From an uncultured bacterium (GTDB lineage: Bacteria; Actinomycetota; Coriobacteriia; Coriobacteriales; Coriobacteriaceae), in NCBI GenBank assembly GCA_905216145.1, contig CAJMST010000004.1:62001-126000 (forward strand): DNA of 64,000 nucleotides, written 5' to 3'. A program made the position numbers and the translations under genes. Positions 31,771 through 40,343 of the stretch are shown piece by piece. Under the pieces are notes generated by a model. It saw nothing but the letters and a program-made list of their open reading frames with translations. It was not told where the DNA came from and did no database searches. Position 1 is the first letter of the stretch, and every line of letters begins with the position of its first letter.

Positions 31771-33750
31771 ATGAATCTTCACCTTTCTCAGTCTGATGGC
31801 TTTTTGCGTGTGGCGGCGGCGTCGCCGCAGATTCGCGTGGTCGATGTCGAGGGCAATGCCGAGGTTGCGCTGGCGGCTGTTCGCGATGCTGCCGGGCGTG
31901 GCGTTCGCGCGTTGGTGTTGCCCGAGCTTAACCTGACCGGTTATACCGCGGCCGATCTGTTCCATAACCGCACGCTGCTGCATGCCTGCGAGGCAGCGCT
32001 GGTGCACATCCTCGATGAAACCCGTGAGCTGCCGATCGTCTTTACCGTTGGCTTGCCCGTTGCGGTGGCAGAAAACATCTACAACTGCGCCGCCGTGTGC
32101 TGCGCGGGCGAGCTTTTGGGCCTCACGGCCAAGAAGTATTTGCCCAACTATGGCGAGTTCTATGAGCGCCGTTGGTTTGCTCTGGCGCCTGCGGATCCCG
32201 TGTGGGTTGAATTTGCCGGTCAGGGTCCGGTCCCGCTGGGTTCGGGGCTTGTCTACCGCTGCTGCGATGAAGGTGCCGAGGATTTGGTGCTGGGCGTTGA
32301 GGTCTGTGAGGACCTGTGGGTGCCGGCACCCCCTTCGACTGAGATGGCGCTTGCCGGTGCGACGGTGATTCTCAACCCGTCGGCCTCGGACGAGATCATC
32401 GGCAAGGCAGACTATCGCCGCAGCCTTATCTCTAACCAAAGCGCACGCCTGTACTGCGCCTATGCCTATGCGGATGCGAGCGAGGGCGAGTCCACGACCG
32501 ATATGGTCTTTGCGGGCGAGAACCTTATCTACGAAAACGGCTCCAAGCTCGCCGCGACCAAACTGCTTACCTGCGATATGGCCATCGCCGACGTTGACCT
32601 TGACCGCCTGGTTGCCGAGCGCCGTCGCTCGACGACGTGGGCACGCGCGGACGATGCACCGGAGGCCACGGCCGTTGAATTTTCGTTTGAGGGCGTGCTG
32701 GCAGACGAGCCCGTCCTGCGCAACGCCTGCGACATCGACCGTGTCTTCCCCCGCGCGCCCTTTGTGCCGGCCGACCATGGCGACCTGGCCGAGCGTTGCG
32801 AGACCATCCTCGACCTGCAGACCGCCGGCCTCAAGACCCGCCTTGCCCATACGGGTACCAAGGCGGCCGTCATCGGTCTTTCGGGCGGCCTGGACTCCAC
32901 GTTGGCACTGCTTGTGACCGTGCGCGCCTTTGATGCGCTGGGGCTGCCGCGCACCGGTATCACGGCCGTGTCCATGCCCGGCTTTGGCACGACGCATCGC
33001 ACCAAGTCGAATGCCGAGTCGCTCGCCCGCGACCTGGGTGTGAGCTTCCGCGAGGTTTCGATCCACGCGGCCGTGGAGCAGCACTTCAAGGACATTGAGC
33101 ACGATCCTGCCGTGCAGGACGTGACTTACGAGAACAGCCAGGCCCGCGAGCGCACGCAGATTCTGATGGATCTGGCCAACCAGGCTGGCGGTTTTGTCAT
33201 CGGTACGGGCGATCTGTCGGAGCTGGCGCTCGGCTGGGCTACCTATAACGGAGACCACATGAGCATGTATGCCGTCAATGCGAGCGTGCCCAAGACGCTT
33301 GTGCGCCATCTGGTGCGCTATGCGGCTGATGTCTTTGGCGGACGTATTGCCGAGGTCTTGCTCGATATCCTCGATACGCCGGTATCTCCCGAGCTTCTGC
33401 CGCCCACGGGCGACGGCGAGATTGCGCAGAAGACTGAGGATTTGGTGGGCCCGTACGAGTTGCACGACTACTTCCTCTACTACCTGCTGCGTTTTGGCTT
33501 TGAGCCGGGCAAGATCTACCGCATGGCGCTCAAGAGTTTCGAGGGTGTCTACGACGCCAAGACCGTCCACACGTGGCTGCGTACGTTCTATCGTCGCTTC
33601 TTTGCCCAGCAGTTTAAGCGCAGCTGCCTGCCCGATGGTCCCAAGGTGGGCTCGGTGACGCTCAGCCCGCGCGGCGATTGGCGTATGCCGAGTGACGCCA
33701 GTTCGCGTTTGTGGCTTGCGCAGATCGACGCGCTCAATCCAATTGACTAA
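31771..33750 (+). CDS. nadE: Glutamine-dependent NAD+ synthetase
   Basis: 659 residues from ATG 31771 (GGGAG upstream). The N-terminal nitrilase-type glutaminase has LVLPELNLTGYTAADLF (Glu), KKYLPNYGEFYERRWF (Lys) and VLGVEVCEDLW (Cys). The C-terminal synthetase has the PP-loop VIGLSGGLDSTLALLV, then MPGFGTTHRTKSNAE and GTGDLSELALGWATYNGDHMSMY. It converts deamido-NAD+, Gln and ATP to NAD+. It is a single large protein, as in actinobacteria. The terminator at 33818 closes the gene. Confidence 0.94.
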   Translation: MNLHLSQSDGFLRVAAASPQIRVVDVEGNAEVALAAVRDAAGRGVRALVLPELNLTGYTAADLFHNRTLLHACEAALVHILDETRELPIVFTVGLPVAVAENIYNCAAVCCAGELLGLTAKKYLPNYGEFYERRWFALAPADPVWVEFAGQGPVPLGSGLVYRCCDEGAEDLVLGVEVCEDLWVPAPPSTEMALAGATVILNPSASDEIIGKADYRRSLISNQSARLYCAYAYADASEGESTTDMVFAGENLIYENGSKLAATKLLTCDMAIADVDLDRLVAERRRSTTWARADDAPEATAVEFSFEGVLADEPVLRNACDIDRVFPRAPFVPADHGDLAERCETILDLQTAGLKTRLAHTGTKAAVIGLSGGLDSTLALLVTVRAFDALGLPRTGITAVSMPGFGTTHRTKSNAESLARDLGVSFREVSIHAAVEQHFKDIEHDPAVQDVTYENSQARERTQILMDLANQAGGFVIGTGDLSELALGWATYNGDHMSMYAVNASVPKTLVRHLVRYAADVFGGRIAEVLLDILDTPVSPELLPPTGDGEIAQKTEDLVGPYELHDYFLYYLLRFGFEPGKIYRMALKSFEGVYDAKTVHTWLRTFYRRFFAQQFKRSCLPDGPKVGSVTLSPRGDWRMPSDASSRLWLAQIDALNPID

Positions 33751-33817
33751 GGTTGGCTAAATTGAACCAATGCGGGGGTTGCAAGCGTTACACTTTTGCA
33801 ATCTGATGGCCCGTATC

Positions 33818-33850
33818 GCGCGGCGCTCTTGTCGGAGCGCCGCGTTTTTT
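33818..33850 (+). terminator. Terminator after nadE
   Basis: Perfect 10-bp stem CGCGGCGCTC / GAGCGCCGCG with TTTTTT. Confidence 0.92.
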
Positions 33851-33868
33851 ATATCGAAAGGTGGCACC

Positions 33869-35032
33869 ATGCAGGCATCGCAGCGTCTCGACCGCTTTGG
33901 CGCGGAGGTTTTCGCCTCGCTCAACAACAAGCTTCTCGCGCTGAAGGCTCAGGGCAAGACCATTTACAACATGAGCGTGGGCACGCCCGACTTTAAGCCG
34001 TACGACCATGTGGTCGAGGCGCTCACGCAAGCAGCCCAAGATCCCGAGATGTGGAAGTATGCCCTGCGCGACCTGCCCGAACTCAAGCAAGCCGTGTGCG
34101 ATTACTATGAGCGCCGCTTTGGCGTTTCGGGCATTACGCCGTCCATGGTGCAGTCGTGTAACGGCACGCAGGAGGGCGTGGGCCACTTGGGCCTGGCGCT
34201 GCTCGACCCGGGCGATACGATCCTGGTGCCCGACCCGTGCTACCCGGTCTTTGAGGCGGGTGCCAAGATTGCCGATGCCAAGCTCGAGTACTATCCGCTG
34301 GTTGCCGAGCACAATTACCTGCCCTATGTGGCGGGTATCGATCCCGAGGTGGCCGATCGTGCCAAGTACATGATCGTGTCGCTGCCCGCGAACCCGGTGG
34401 GTTCGGTGGGCACGCCCGAGGTCTACGAGGAGATCATCGCTTTCGCCCGCGAGCACGACCTGCTCATCGTCCATGACAACGCGTACTCCGACATCGTGTT
34501 CGACGGCGAGCCGGGCGGCAGCTTCTTGCAGTATCCCGGCGCGCTCGAGGTGGGCGTTGAGTTCTTCTCGCTCTCCAAGTCGTTTAACGTCACCGGTGCG
34601 CGTATCGGCTTTTTGGTCGGCCGCGAGGATGTGGTCTCGGCCTTTGCCAAGCTGCGCGGCCAGATCGACTTTGGTATGTTCTTCCCGATCCAGAAGGCCG
34701 CCATCGCTTGCCTGAATGGTCCGCGCGATGAGGTCGAGGCGCAGCGTCTGAAGTACCAGGAACGCCGCGATGCCCTGTGCGACGGTCTTGAGGGCCTGGG
34801 CTGGGAGCGTCCCAACGCGCATGGCTCTATGTTTGTGTGGGCCAAGCTTCCCGGTGGTCGCACCGATTCCATGGCGTTTTGCGAGGAGCTTATGGAGAAG
34901 GCCGGCGTTGTGGTGACGCCGGGCGCGAGCTTTGGCCCTTCGGGCGAGGGGCACGTGCGTATGGCACTGGTCTTGCCGCCCGATCAGATCGCTTTGGCTG
35001 TCGAGGCCATTCGCGAGGCGGGCCTGTATTAG
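33869..35032 (+). CDS. Class I/II pyridoxal-phosphate aminotransferase
   Basis: 387 residues from ATG 33869 (GAAAGGTGG upstream). Fold-type I features: NMSVGTPDFKPYDHV near the start, CNGTQEGVGHLGLALLDPGD, LPANPVGSVG (the Asn-Pro pair), HDNAYSDIVFDG (Asp/Tyr) and SLSKSFNVTGARIGF with the PLP lysine. It resembles LL-diaminopimelate aminotransferase/DapC-like and PatA-like enzymes. Since this genome uses the N-acetyl branch (dapH at 38842), a role as N-acetyl-LL-DAP aminotransferase is plausible but unproved. Confidence 0.85.
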   Translation: MQASQRLDRFGAEVFASLNNKLLALKAQGKTIYNMSVGTPDFKPYDHVVEALTQAAQDPEMWKYALRDLPELKQAVCDYYERRFGVSGITPSMVQSCNGTQEGVGHLGLALLDPGDTILVPDPCYPVFEAGAKIADAKLEYYPLVAEHNYLPYVAGIDPEVADRAKYMIVSLPANPVGSVGTPEVYEEIIAFAREHDLLIVHDNAYSDIVFDGEPGGSFLQYPGALEVGVEFFSLSKSFNVTGARIGFLVGREDVVSAFAKLRGQIDFGMFFPIQKAAIACLNGPRDEVEAQRLKYQERRDALCDGLEGLGWERPNAHGSMFVWAKLPGGRTDSMAFCEELMEKAGVVVTPGASFGPSGEGHVRMALVLPPDQIALAVEAIREAGLY

Positions 35033-35175
35033 AAACCTATTTCGACTCGTCAATAGCTCGAAACCGATTTCGTGCAGTTATTTTACGAATTCTGCAAACA
35101 ATTTCGGTAAACGGTCGATTTTTGGCTGCGAATAGGAGCATAATCAAAGTCCCGATTGGATGTATTGGGATTACG

Positions 35176-35210
35176 GCAAGCCGCTCGGGTCGTTCCCGAG
35201 CGGCTTGTTT
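35176..35210 (+). terminator. Hairpin in the ldh leader
   Basis: CAAGCCGCTCGGG / CCCGAGCGGCTTG followed by TTTG. It probably ends transcription from the aminotransferase gene, or attenuates ldh. Confidence 0.7.
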
Positions 35211-35233
35211 GTGGAGAGAGATGGGAGTTTCTA

Positions 35234-36184
35234 ATGGTTAACGAGAAGAAGGTCGCTATTGTCGGCTGCGGCTTCGTCGGTTCGTCTTCGGCGTTCGCAC
35301 TGATGCAGAGTGGTCTGTTCTCCGAGATGGTCCTCATCGACGTGGACAAGAACCGTGCCGAGGGTGAGGCCCTGGATATCGCGCACGGCATGACGTTTGC
35401 CGAGCCGATGAAGATCTACGCCGGCGATTATTCCGATGTCGCGGACGCCGCCATGATCGTCGTCACCGCTGGCGCTGCCCAGAAGCCCGGTGAGACCCGC
35501 CTGGACCTGGTCAACAAGAACGTAAACATCTTTAAGTCCATTATCCCCGAGATTAAGAAGTCCGGCTTCGACGGCATTCTGCTAATCGTCTCCAACCCGG
35601 TTGATGTTCTGACCTATGCTGCCATTAAGATGTCCGGCCTGCCCGAGGGCCATGTCATCGGCTCCGGCACCGTGCTCGACACTGGCCGTCTGCAGCAGAT
35701 GCTTGGTGCCCACGTCGAGGTTGACCCGCGCGATGTCCAGGCCTATGTCATGGGTGAGCACGGCGACTCCGAGTTTGTCGCTTGGTCCAGCGCTCAGGTT
35801 GCCGGCGTGCCACTGAACACCTTCTGCGAGCTTCACGGCCATCTGGAGCATGAGGCTGCTGAGAAGCGTATCGCCGAGGACGTCAAGAACTCCGCCTACA
35901 CCATCATCGAGAAGAAGCACGCTACCTACTATGGCGTTGCCATGGCCGTCAAGCGCATCTGCACTGCCGTCATGCGCGATGAGCAGACCGTTCTGCCTGT
36001 CTCCTCGCTCATGGTGGGCGAGTATGGCCTGTCCGATCTGGCCATCTCCATGCCGACCGTCGTTGGCCGCGATGGCGTTGTCTGCCGCGTCCCCGTGCCG
36101 CTGAACGATGACGAGCAGCATGAGCTCACCGCCTCCGCCAAGGCCCTCAAGGACATCATCGACAGCGTCGACTTCTCCTGCTAA
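35234..36184 (+). CDS. ldh: L-lactate dehydrogenase
   Basis: 316 residues from ATG 35234 (GGGAG upstream). NAD fold KVAIVGCGFVGSSSAFAL (6-23), active-site Arg in AAQKPGETRLDLVNKN, and proton-acceptor histidine in VMGEHGDSEF (about residue 176). MLGAHVEVDPRDVQAYV and the C-terminal LGxxG-type region are in the expected places. It reduces pyruvate to L-lactate, regenerating NAD+ in fermentation. Highly biased codons suggest abundant expression. Malate dehydrogenase is less likely: the substrate loop reads AAQKPGETR, as in LDH. Confidence 0.92.
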   Translation: MVNEKKVAIVGCGFVGSSSAFALMQSGLFSEMVLIDVDKNRAEGEALDIAHGMTFAEPMKIYAGDYSDVADAAMIVVTAGAAQKPGETRLDLVNKNVNIFKSIIPEIKKSGFDGILLIVSNPVDVLTYAAIKMSGLPEGHVIGSGTVLDTGRLQQMLGAHVEVDPRDVQAYVMGEHGDSEFVAWSSAQVAGVPLNTFCELHGHLEHEAAEKRIAEDVKNSAYTIIEKKHATYYGVAMAVKRICTAVMRDEQTVLPVSSLMVGEYGLSDLAISMPTVVGRDGVVCRVPVPLNDDEQHELTASAKALKDIIDSVDFSC

Positions 36185-36216
36185 ATCAAGCTCTTTTGGG
36201 CAACAGGCTACAATGA

Positions 36217-36250
36217 AAGGCGTCCGGGCCACACGGTCCGGGCGCCTTTT
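36217..36250 (+). terminator. Terminator after ldh
   Basis: AAGGCGTCCGGG / CCGGGCGCCTT with TTTTT. Confidence 0.85.
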
Positions 36251-36255
36251 TGGTG

Positions 36256-36300
36256 CGAGGGGGTCAGGTTACTTTGCACCACCCCAATGCACCATAGTTG
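36256..36300 (+). repeat. REP-like unit, copy G (upstream of the Mbeg1-like gene)
   Basis: GGGGGTCAGGTTACTTTGCACC is the inverse of the unit at 37473-37510 (GGTGCAAAGCAACCTGTCCCC), and the two bracket one gene in opposite orientation. Confidence 0.6.
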
Positions 36301-36311
36301 ATGGGAGGGCC

Positions 36312-37472
36312 ATGTCGGATTCGCCTAATTTTTTGACCTATGCCCAGACGGCGTTTGATCCGTTTGAGGAACGGCCGTTCTGCGCGGTGGATAGCCTGGT
36401 CTTTGCGTGGTTGTCCTATTTGCGTTTGCCGGGTGATATGGCGGAGCTGACGAACTGGCAGGGCCTAGACGTACGCGAGCTGCTACGCGCCGAGTGCTAC
36501 CAAGACATGATTGGCGACCTGTGGGATCCGGAGGGGAGCCGTGCCCTGTTGGAGGCTGTGGCAGCAAGCCCTCGCTACCGTGGCGTTCGTGTTTGCGGCT
36601 ATCGTAGCGTGAGTGATGCCGAGACAACGGAGCAGTTTGCGGCCATGACGTTCCGATTTCCGGCGGGGTTTAGCTATCTTGCCTTCCGGGGGACCGACAG
36701 CACGATTGTGGGCTGGAAAGAGGACTTTAACATGGCGTTCCGGTGTCCTGTGCCGGCCCAGGAATCCGCGGCGCGTTATGTAGACGAGGCGGCGGATGCG
36801 ATTGACGGGCCGCTTTTGTGCGGAGGTCATTCCAAGGGTGGAAACCTTGCGGTGTACGGTGCGGCGATGTGCCCCGATGTCGCCCGTGAGCGAATCGAAC
36901 GGGCCTATTCCCATGATGGTCCGGGCTTCGTCGAGGAGTTTCTGAGCGGCAACGCCTTCGCCGACCTATCCGGTCGAATCGACAAGACGCTACCTCGGTC
37001 GTCGATCTTTGGCATGATGTTCGAGACACAGGAGGACTATGCCATCGTTGAGAGCACCGAGTTCAGCCTGCTTCAGCATAATCCCTTTAGCTGGGTGGTT
37101 GATGGTCGCGACTTCGTGTACTGTGAGCGCCTGTCCGCCGGTGCTCGATACGTTGATGGCTCCATTCGCGAGATGCTGCTTGCGGTGTCGCCTAGCGAGC
37201 GCGAGCGTTTTGTAGATGCGTTGTTCTCCGTGCTTGAGGCTACGGGTGCTGAGCGGTTTGCGGATATTGCTGGGAATCTGCGCGAGAGCCTGCCCGTGAT
37301 GCTCCAGGCTGCGCAAGGCTTTGACAAGGATACGCGACGCTTTGTCTCGCAGACTATCGTTGCGATTCTTAAGTGTGCGCTTCTGCCCAAACGTCCCCAG
37401 ATCGACATGCCCGCTGCCGGCAAGAGCTTGGCAGAACAGCTCGAGGCTTGGCAGTCCGAGCTCCTGCGCTAA
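36312..37472 (+). CDS. Mbeg1-like (DUF2974) alpha/beta hydrolase
   Basis: 386 residues from ATG 36312 (GGGAGGG upstream). The nucleophile elbow GGHSKGGNLAVYGA (GxSxG with Ser at its centre, about residue 177) is preceded by SYLAFRGTDSTIVGWKEDFNMAF, a lipase-like oxyanion region, and AYSHDGPGF gives a likely acid/His partner area. The family, known as DUF2974 or Mbeg1-like, is widespread in gut Gram-positives with unknown substrate. No signal peptide. The gene is bracketed by oppositely oriented REP-like units. Confidence 0.82.
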   Translation: MSDSPNFLTYAQTAFDPFEERPFCAVDSLVFAWLSYLRLPGDMAELTNWQGLDVRELLRAECYQDMIGDLWDPEGSRALLEAVAASPRYRGVRVCGYRSVSDAETTEQFAAMTFRFPAGFSYLAFRGTDSTIVGWKEDFNMAFRCPVPAQESAARYVDEAADAIDGPLLCGGHSKGGNLAVYGAAMCPDVARERIERAYSHDGPGFVEEFLSGNAFADLSGRIDKTLPRSSIFGMMFETQEDYAIVESTEFSLLQHNPFSWVVDGRDFVYCERLSAGARYVDGSIREMLLAVSPSERERFVDALFSVLEATGAERFADIAGNLRESLPVMLQAAQGFDKDTRRFVSQTIVAILKCALLPKRPQIDMPAAGKSLAEQLEAWQSELLR

Positions 37473-37510
37473 CCATTGGTGCAAAGCAACCTGTCCCCGA
37501 TGCACCAATC
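37473..37510 (+). repeat. REP-like unit, copy H (downstream of the Mbeg1-like gene)
   Basis: ATTGGTGCA / TGCACCAAT forms a 9-bp stem around AAGCAACCTGTCCCCGA. It is an inverted partner of copy G and starts at the gene's stop codon. Confidence 0.65.
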
Positions 37511-37574
37511 TTCGATGCGCCTGGGGCGGGATCGACCGCTATACTGGTTCGTGCCGAAATCGATCTAGAACGGA

Positions 37575-38588
37575 ATGCCGTATATGAAAATCAATCACGC
37601 GATTCTGCATATCCTGGACTTTGACTCTGCCGTCAACGTCATGAGCCAGCGCGAGCTCGATATCGAGAGTCGTACCGTGCGCAACTTCGTGACCACACAT
37701 CTGCGCCGCGCGCGTACCTCGGCCGACAATAAACGCGCCACGTTTGCCGAGAACTCTGCGTTCGGCGGCGAGCTCAAGGGCTATTTCTTTGGCGAGCGCG
37801 AGTTCGTGGACCTGTCGCAGCAGATTGCGGAGTTTATCTCCTCCGAGCTCACCAAAGCCGAGAAAGCCGAGTCCACCGACGTGCTCGTGGCCGATTTTGA
37901 CGACGATGAGGATGCCCGCTGGTTTGCCGTGATGCTGCTGGGCTCCAAGCAGGCTTTTATGCACGAAGTGGGTCGCGAGGAGGGGGAGGTGCGCAACGAC
38001 ATCGCGCGCCACTACGCTATTCTGCCAAACCCCTCGCAAAAGGTGCCAAGCTATGCCATCGTGCGCGCGAGCACCATGGAGATCGGCTACGTGGACAAGA
38101 AGCGCAAGATTGCCGGCGAGGATCGTATGCTTATCCCCGATGGCCTGCTGCAGTGCGACACGGGGGTATCGGGCAAGGAGGTCATCGACACCGTGACGCG
38201 TGTGGTCGAGGAAGTCGCCGAGGAACACGGTGCCAATACGGCCGTAGCGCTCGCTAAGGTTAAGGCTGCCGTTGCCGAGAAGGTCGAGGATGACGAGGAG
38301 CTGCCGCCTTGGGATATCGTCGATGAGGTCTTTGAGGACGAGCCGGTCATCAAAGAGAGCGTGCGCGCGGCACTGACCGAGGAGAAGGTTCCCGAGCGCG
38401 TTCCTGTGGAGCGCAAGCAGGTCGAGCGCGCGGCCGTGCGCAATCACAAGATTCGTACCGATACGGGCATCGAGATCAGCTTCCCGGCCGAGATGGGTTC
38501 GAACTCCGAGTACATCGAGTTTGTCAACGAGCCCAACGGCCTCATCTCCATCGAGCTCAAGAATATCGGAAGTATTGAGAATCGATAA
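37575..38588 (+). CDS. Nucleoid-associated protein (NA37/YejK family)
   Basis: 337 residues; ATG 37584 (MKINHAILHILD) is an equally good start. The N-terminal INHAILHILDFDSAVNVMSQ and the middle SFAVMLLGSKQAF-like and KVPSYAIVRASTMEIGYVDKKR regions match nucleoid-associated protein NdpA/YejK-type families. The C-terminal third is acidic and helical (KVEDDEELPPWDIVDEVFEDE) and ends in a beta-strand pair. It is thought to bind DNA non-specifically (family knowledge). The gene has its own strong terminator. Confidence 0.8.
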   Translation: MPYMKINHAILHILDFDSAVNVMSQRELDIESRTVRNFVTTHLRRARTSADNKRATFAENSAFGGELKGYFFGEREFVDLSQQIAEFISSELTKAEKAESTDVLVADFDDDEDARWFAVMLLGSKQAFMHEVGREEGEVRNDIARHYAILPNPSQKVPSYAIVRASTMEIGYVDKKRKIAGEDRMLIPDGLLQCDTGVSGKEVIDTVTRVVEEVAEEHGANTAVALAKVKAAVAEKVEDDEELPPWDIVDEVFEDEPVIKESVRAALTEEKVPERVPVERKQVERAAVRNHKIRTDTGIEISFPAEMGSNSEYIEFVNEPNGLISIELKNIGSIENR

Positions 38589-38612
38589 ACTGCTCTTGGA
38601 CGTTGCAAAAAA

Positions 38613-38648
38613 CAAAGGCCGAAGCCTTTTGGGACTTCGGCCTTTTTT
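38613..38648 (+). terminator. Terminator after the nucleoid-associated protein gene
   Basis: AAAGGCCGAAGCC / GGACTTCGGCCTTTTTT with a long T-run. Confidence 0.9.
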
Positions 38649-38696
38649 GTTTTCGGCTTGGTTGCTGACATTGCGCCGCAGGTTGAGCTCACGTCA

Positions 38697-38839
38697 GCGA
38701 AAATGCCCCTAGGCGAGCAAGGTGACGTGAAAGAGGAGGGAAGCGTACTTCGGTACGCGACCAACGATTGAACGTCAGATTGTCGCTTAGGGGCGTTTGC
38801 AGCGTCGAGCCGTTATGCGGTTTGGTAAAACCGCGTAAC
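38697..38839. repeat. Conserved-core hairpin element, copy J
   Basis: Hairpin arms 38697-38728 and 38772-38800 (GCCCCTAGGCGA-type / TCGCTTAGGGGC-type) enclose the core AGGAGGGAAGCGTACTTCGG (within 38726-38775). The core contains GCGTAC-TTCG-GTACGC. A GTTATGCGG..CCGCGTAAC palindrome at 38812-38839 follows, as in copy I (opposite strand). It lies between convergent genes and touches the dapH stop. Confidence 0.75.
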
Positions 38840-38841
38840 TT

Positions 38842-39561
38842 CTACAGCTGGCGCAGACCTTCTTCGAGGCCGGTCTTGCTGTCGGTCTTCTCGTCGCGCA
38901 TTTTGATGACGCGGGCGGGGACACCGGCCACGACGGCGCCGGCGGGGACGTCCTCTACGCACACGGCGCCGGCGGCAACGACAGCGCCCTTGCCTACGTG
39001 CACGCCCTCTAGGACCACGGCGTTGGCGCCGATCATGACATCGTCCTCGATGATGACAGGCGTGGCGCTCGCGGGCTCCACGACGCCCGCCAACACGGTG
39101 CCGGCGCCGATGTGGCAGTTCTTGCCCACGGTGGCGCGGCCGCCCAGCACGGCGCCCATATCAATCATGGAGCCTTCGCCAATGACGGACCCGATGTTGA
39201 TGATGGCACCCATCATGATGACGGCGCGATCGCCGATCTCGACGCGGTCACGGATGATCGCGCCCGGCTCGATGCGGGCGTTGATGCCTTTGAGGTCGAG
39301 CATGGGCACGGCGGAGTTGCGGCAATCGTTTTCAACGTCGTAGTAATCGATGGAATCGGCATTGGCGTCCAGGATGGCCTTAAGCTCATCCCAGTCACCA
39401 AAGACGGTCTTGCCACGACGACCGCCGTAGACGTGTGCATTGCCCCACTGGACCTTCATGCCCGGTTTCTCGCGCACGTACAGCTTGACGGGCGTCTTTT
39501 TGGGTGCGGTTGCGATGTAGTTGATAATCTCCTGTGCATCCATCTCGGCTGCGTTGCTCAT
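38842..39561 (-). CDS. dapH: 2,3,4,5-tetrahydropyridine-2,6-dicarboxylate N-acetyltransferase
   Basis: 239 residues. An N-terminal alpha domain ([19 protein letters not shown]) typical of DapH precedes the left-handed beta helix with hexapeptide repeats ([18 protein letters not shown].., [15 protein letters not shown].., [16 protein letters not shown]). It transfers acetyl from acetyl-CoA to tetrahydrodipicolinate, defining the acetylase branch of DAP/lysine synthesis. It overlaps dapB by 4 bp and is the last gene of the lysA-dapA/dapB/dapH operon. Confidence 0.92.
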   Translation of the reverse strand: MSNAAEMDAQEIINYIATAPKKTPVKLYVREKPGMKVQWGNAHVYGGRRGKTVFGDWDELKAILDANADSIDYYDVENDCRNSAVPMLDLKGINARIEPGAIIRDRVEIGDRAVIMMGAIINIGSVIGEGSMIDMGAVLGGRATVGKNCHIGAGTVLAGVVEPASATPVIIEDDVMIGANAVVLEGVHVGKGAVVAAGAVCVEDVPAGAVVAGVPARVIKMRDEKTDSKTGLEEGLRQL

Positions 39562-40343
39562 TTGCTATCTCTCCTTTGGGTGGATTCGGTTGATACCTGG
39601 TTAGGTATCAACATGACCTGGTCGAACGTATAGAAGCCGGGTTCGCGGGCGACGAGCTTCTGCGCGGCTGCCAGGGCGCCGTTGACAAAGATCTGACGGC
39701 TCGTGGCGCGGTGGGTGAGCGTGACTTCCTCGTCCTGGCCAAAGAAACCCACCTCGTGTACGCCAGCTACGGTGCCGCCGCGCAGTGAGTGCATGCCGAT
39801 CTCCTTGGGGTCGCGCGCTCCGCACATGCCCTCGCGTCCGTAGACGGGGTGGTAGCCTGCCTCGGGCTCGGCCTCGACGACGGCGTCGAGCAGCAACTTT
39901 GCAGTGCCGCTGGGGGCGTCGACCTTTTGGTTGTGGTGCGTCTCGACGATTTCGCAGTCAAAGCCGGGCAGCTCGCGTGTAGCCTGCGCTACCAGATGGC
40001 GCAGGGCTGCGATACCGATGGAGTAATTGCCCGAGTGCATAACGCGGGTGTTCTGGCCCAGCTCACGCAGGCGGTCCATCTGCTCGGGGGTGTAGCCTGT
40101 GGTGCCGGAAACGAGTGCGGCGCCCGTGCGCTCGACATAGGCGACGACGGCATCGAAGGTCACGACGTTCGAGAAGTCGATAATCACGTCGGCGGCCGGT
40201 GCGTTCTCGAGCTCGCTCAAATCGAAGCCAATCTGGGCTACGATATCAAAAACGGGTTGACCGGCGGCGTCGACAACGCCCTCGGCGGTGGTGCGGATGA
40301 GCGAGCCCATGCGGCCCGTTCCCATAATGACGGTCTTAATCAA
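39558..40343 (-). CDS. dapB: 4-hydroxy-tetrahydrodipicolinate reductase
   Basis: 261 residues. The nucleotide-binding start [15 protein letters not shown], the middle [27 protein letters not shown] and the catalytic [18 protein letters not shown] (His/Lys pair) are all intact. It reduces the DapA product with NAD(P)H. It overlaps the end of the upstream dapA part by 8 bp and dapH by 4 bp, so translation is coupled through the operon. Confidence 0.93.
   Translation of the reverse strand: MIKTVIMGTGRMGSLIRTTAEGVVDAAGQPVFDIVAQIGFDLSELENAPAADVIIDFSNVVTFDAVVAYVERTGAALVSGTTGYTPEQMDRLRELGQNTRVMHSGNYSIGIAALRHLVAQATRELPGFDCEIVETHHNQKVDAPSGTAKLLLDAVVEAEPEAGYHPVYGREGMCGARDPKEIGMHSLRGGTVAGVHEVGFFGQDEEVTLTHRATSRQIFVNGALAAAQKLVAREPGFYTFDQVMLIPNQVSTESTQRRDSK

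Noticed and set aside
31660..33570. A 636-residue minus-strand frame opposite nadE
   Set aside because: Antisense shadow; nadE is complete on the plus strand.
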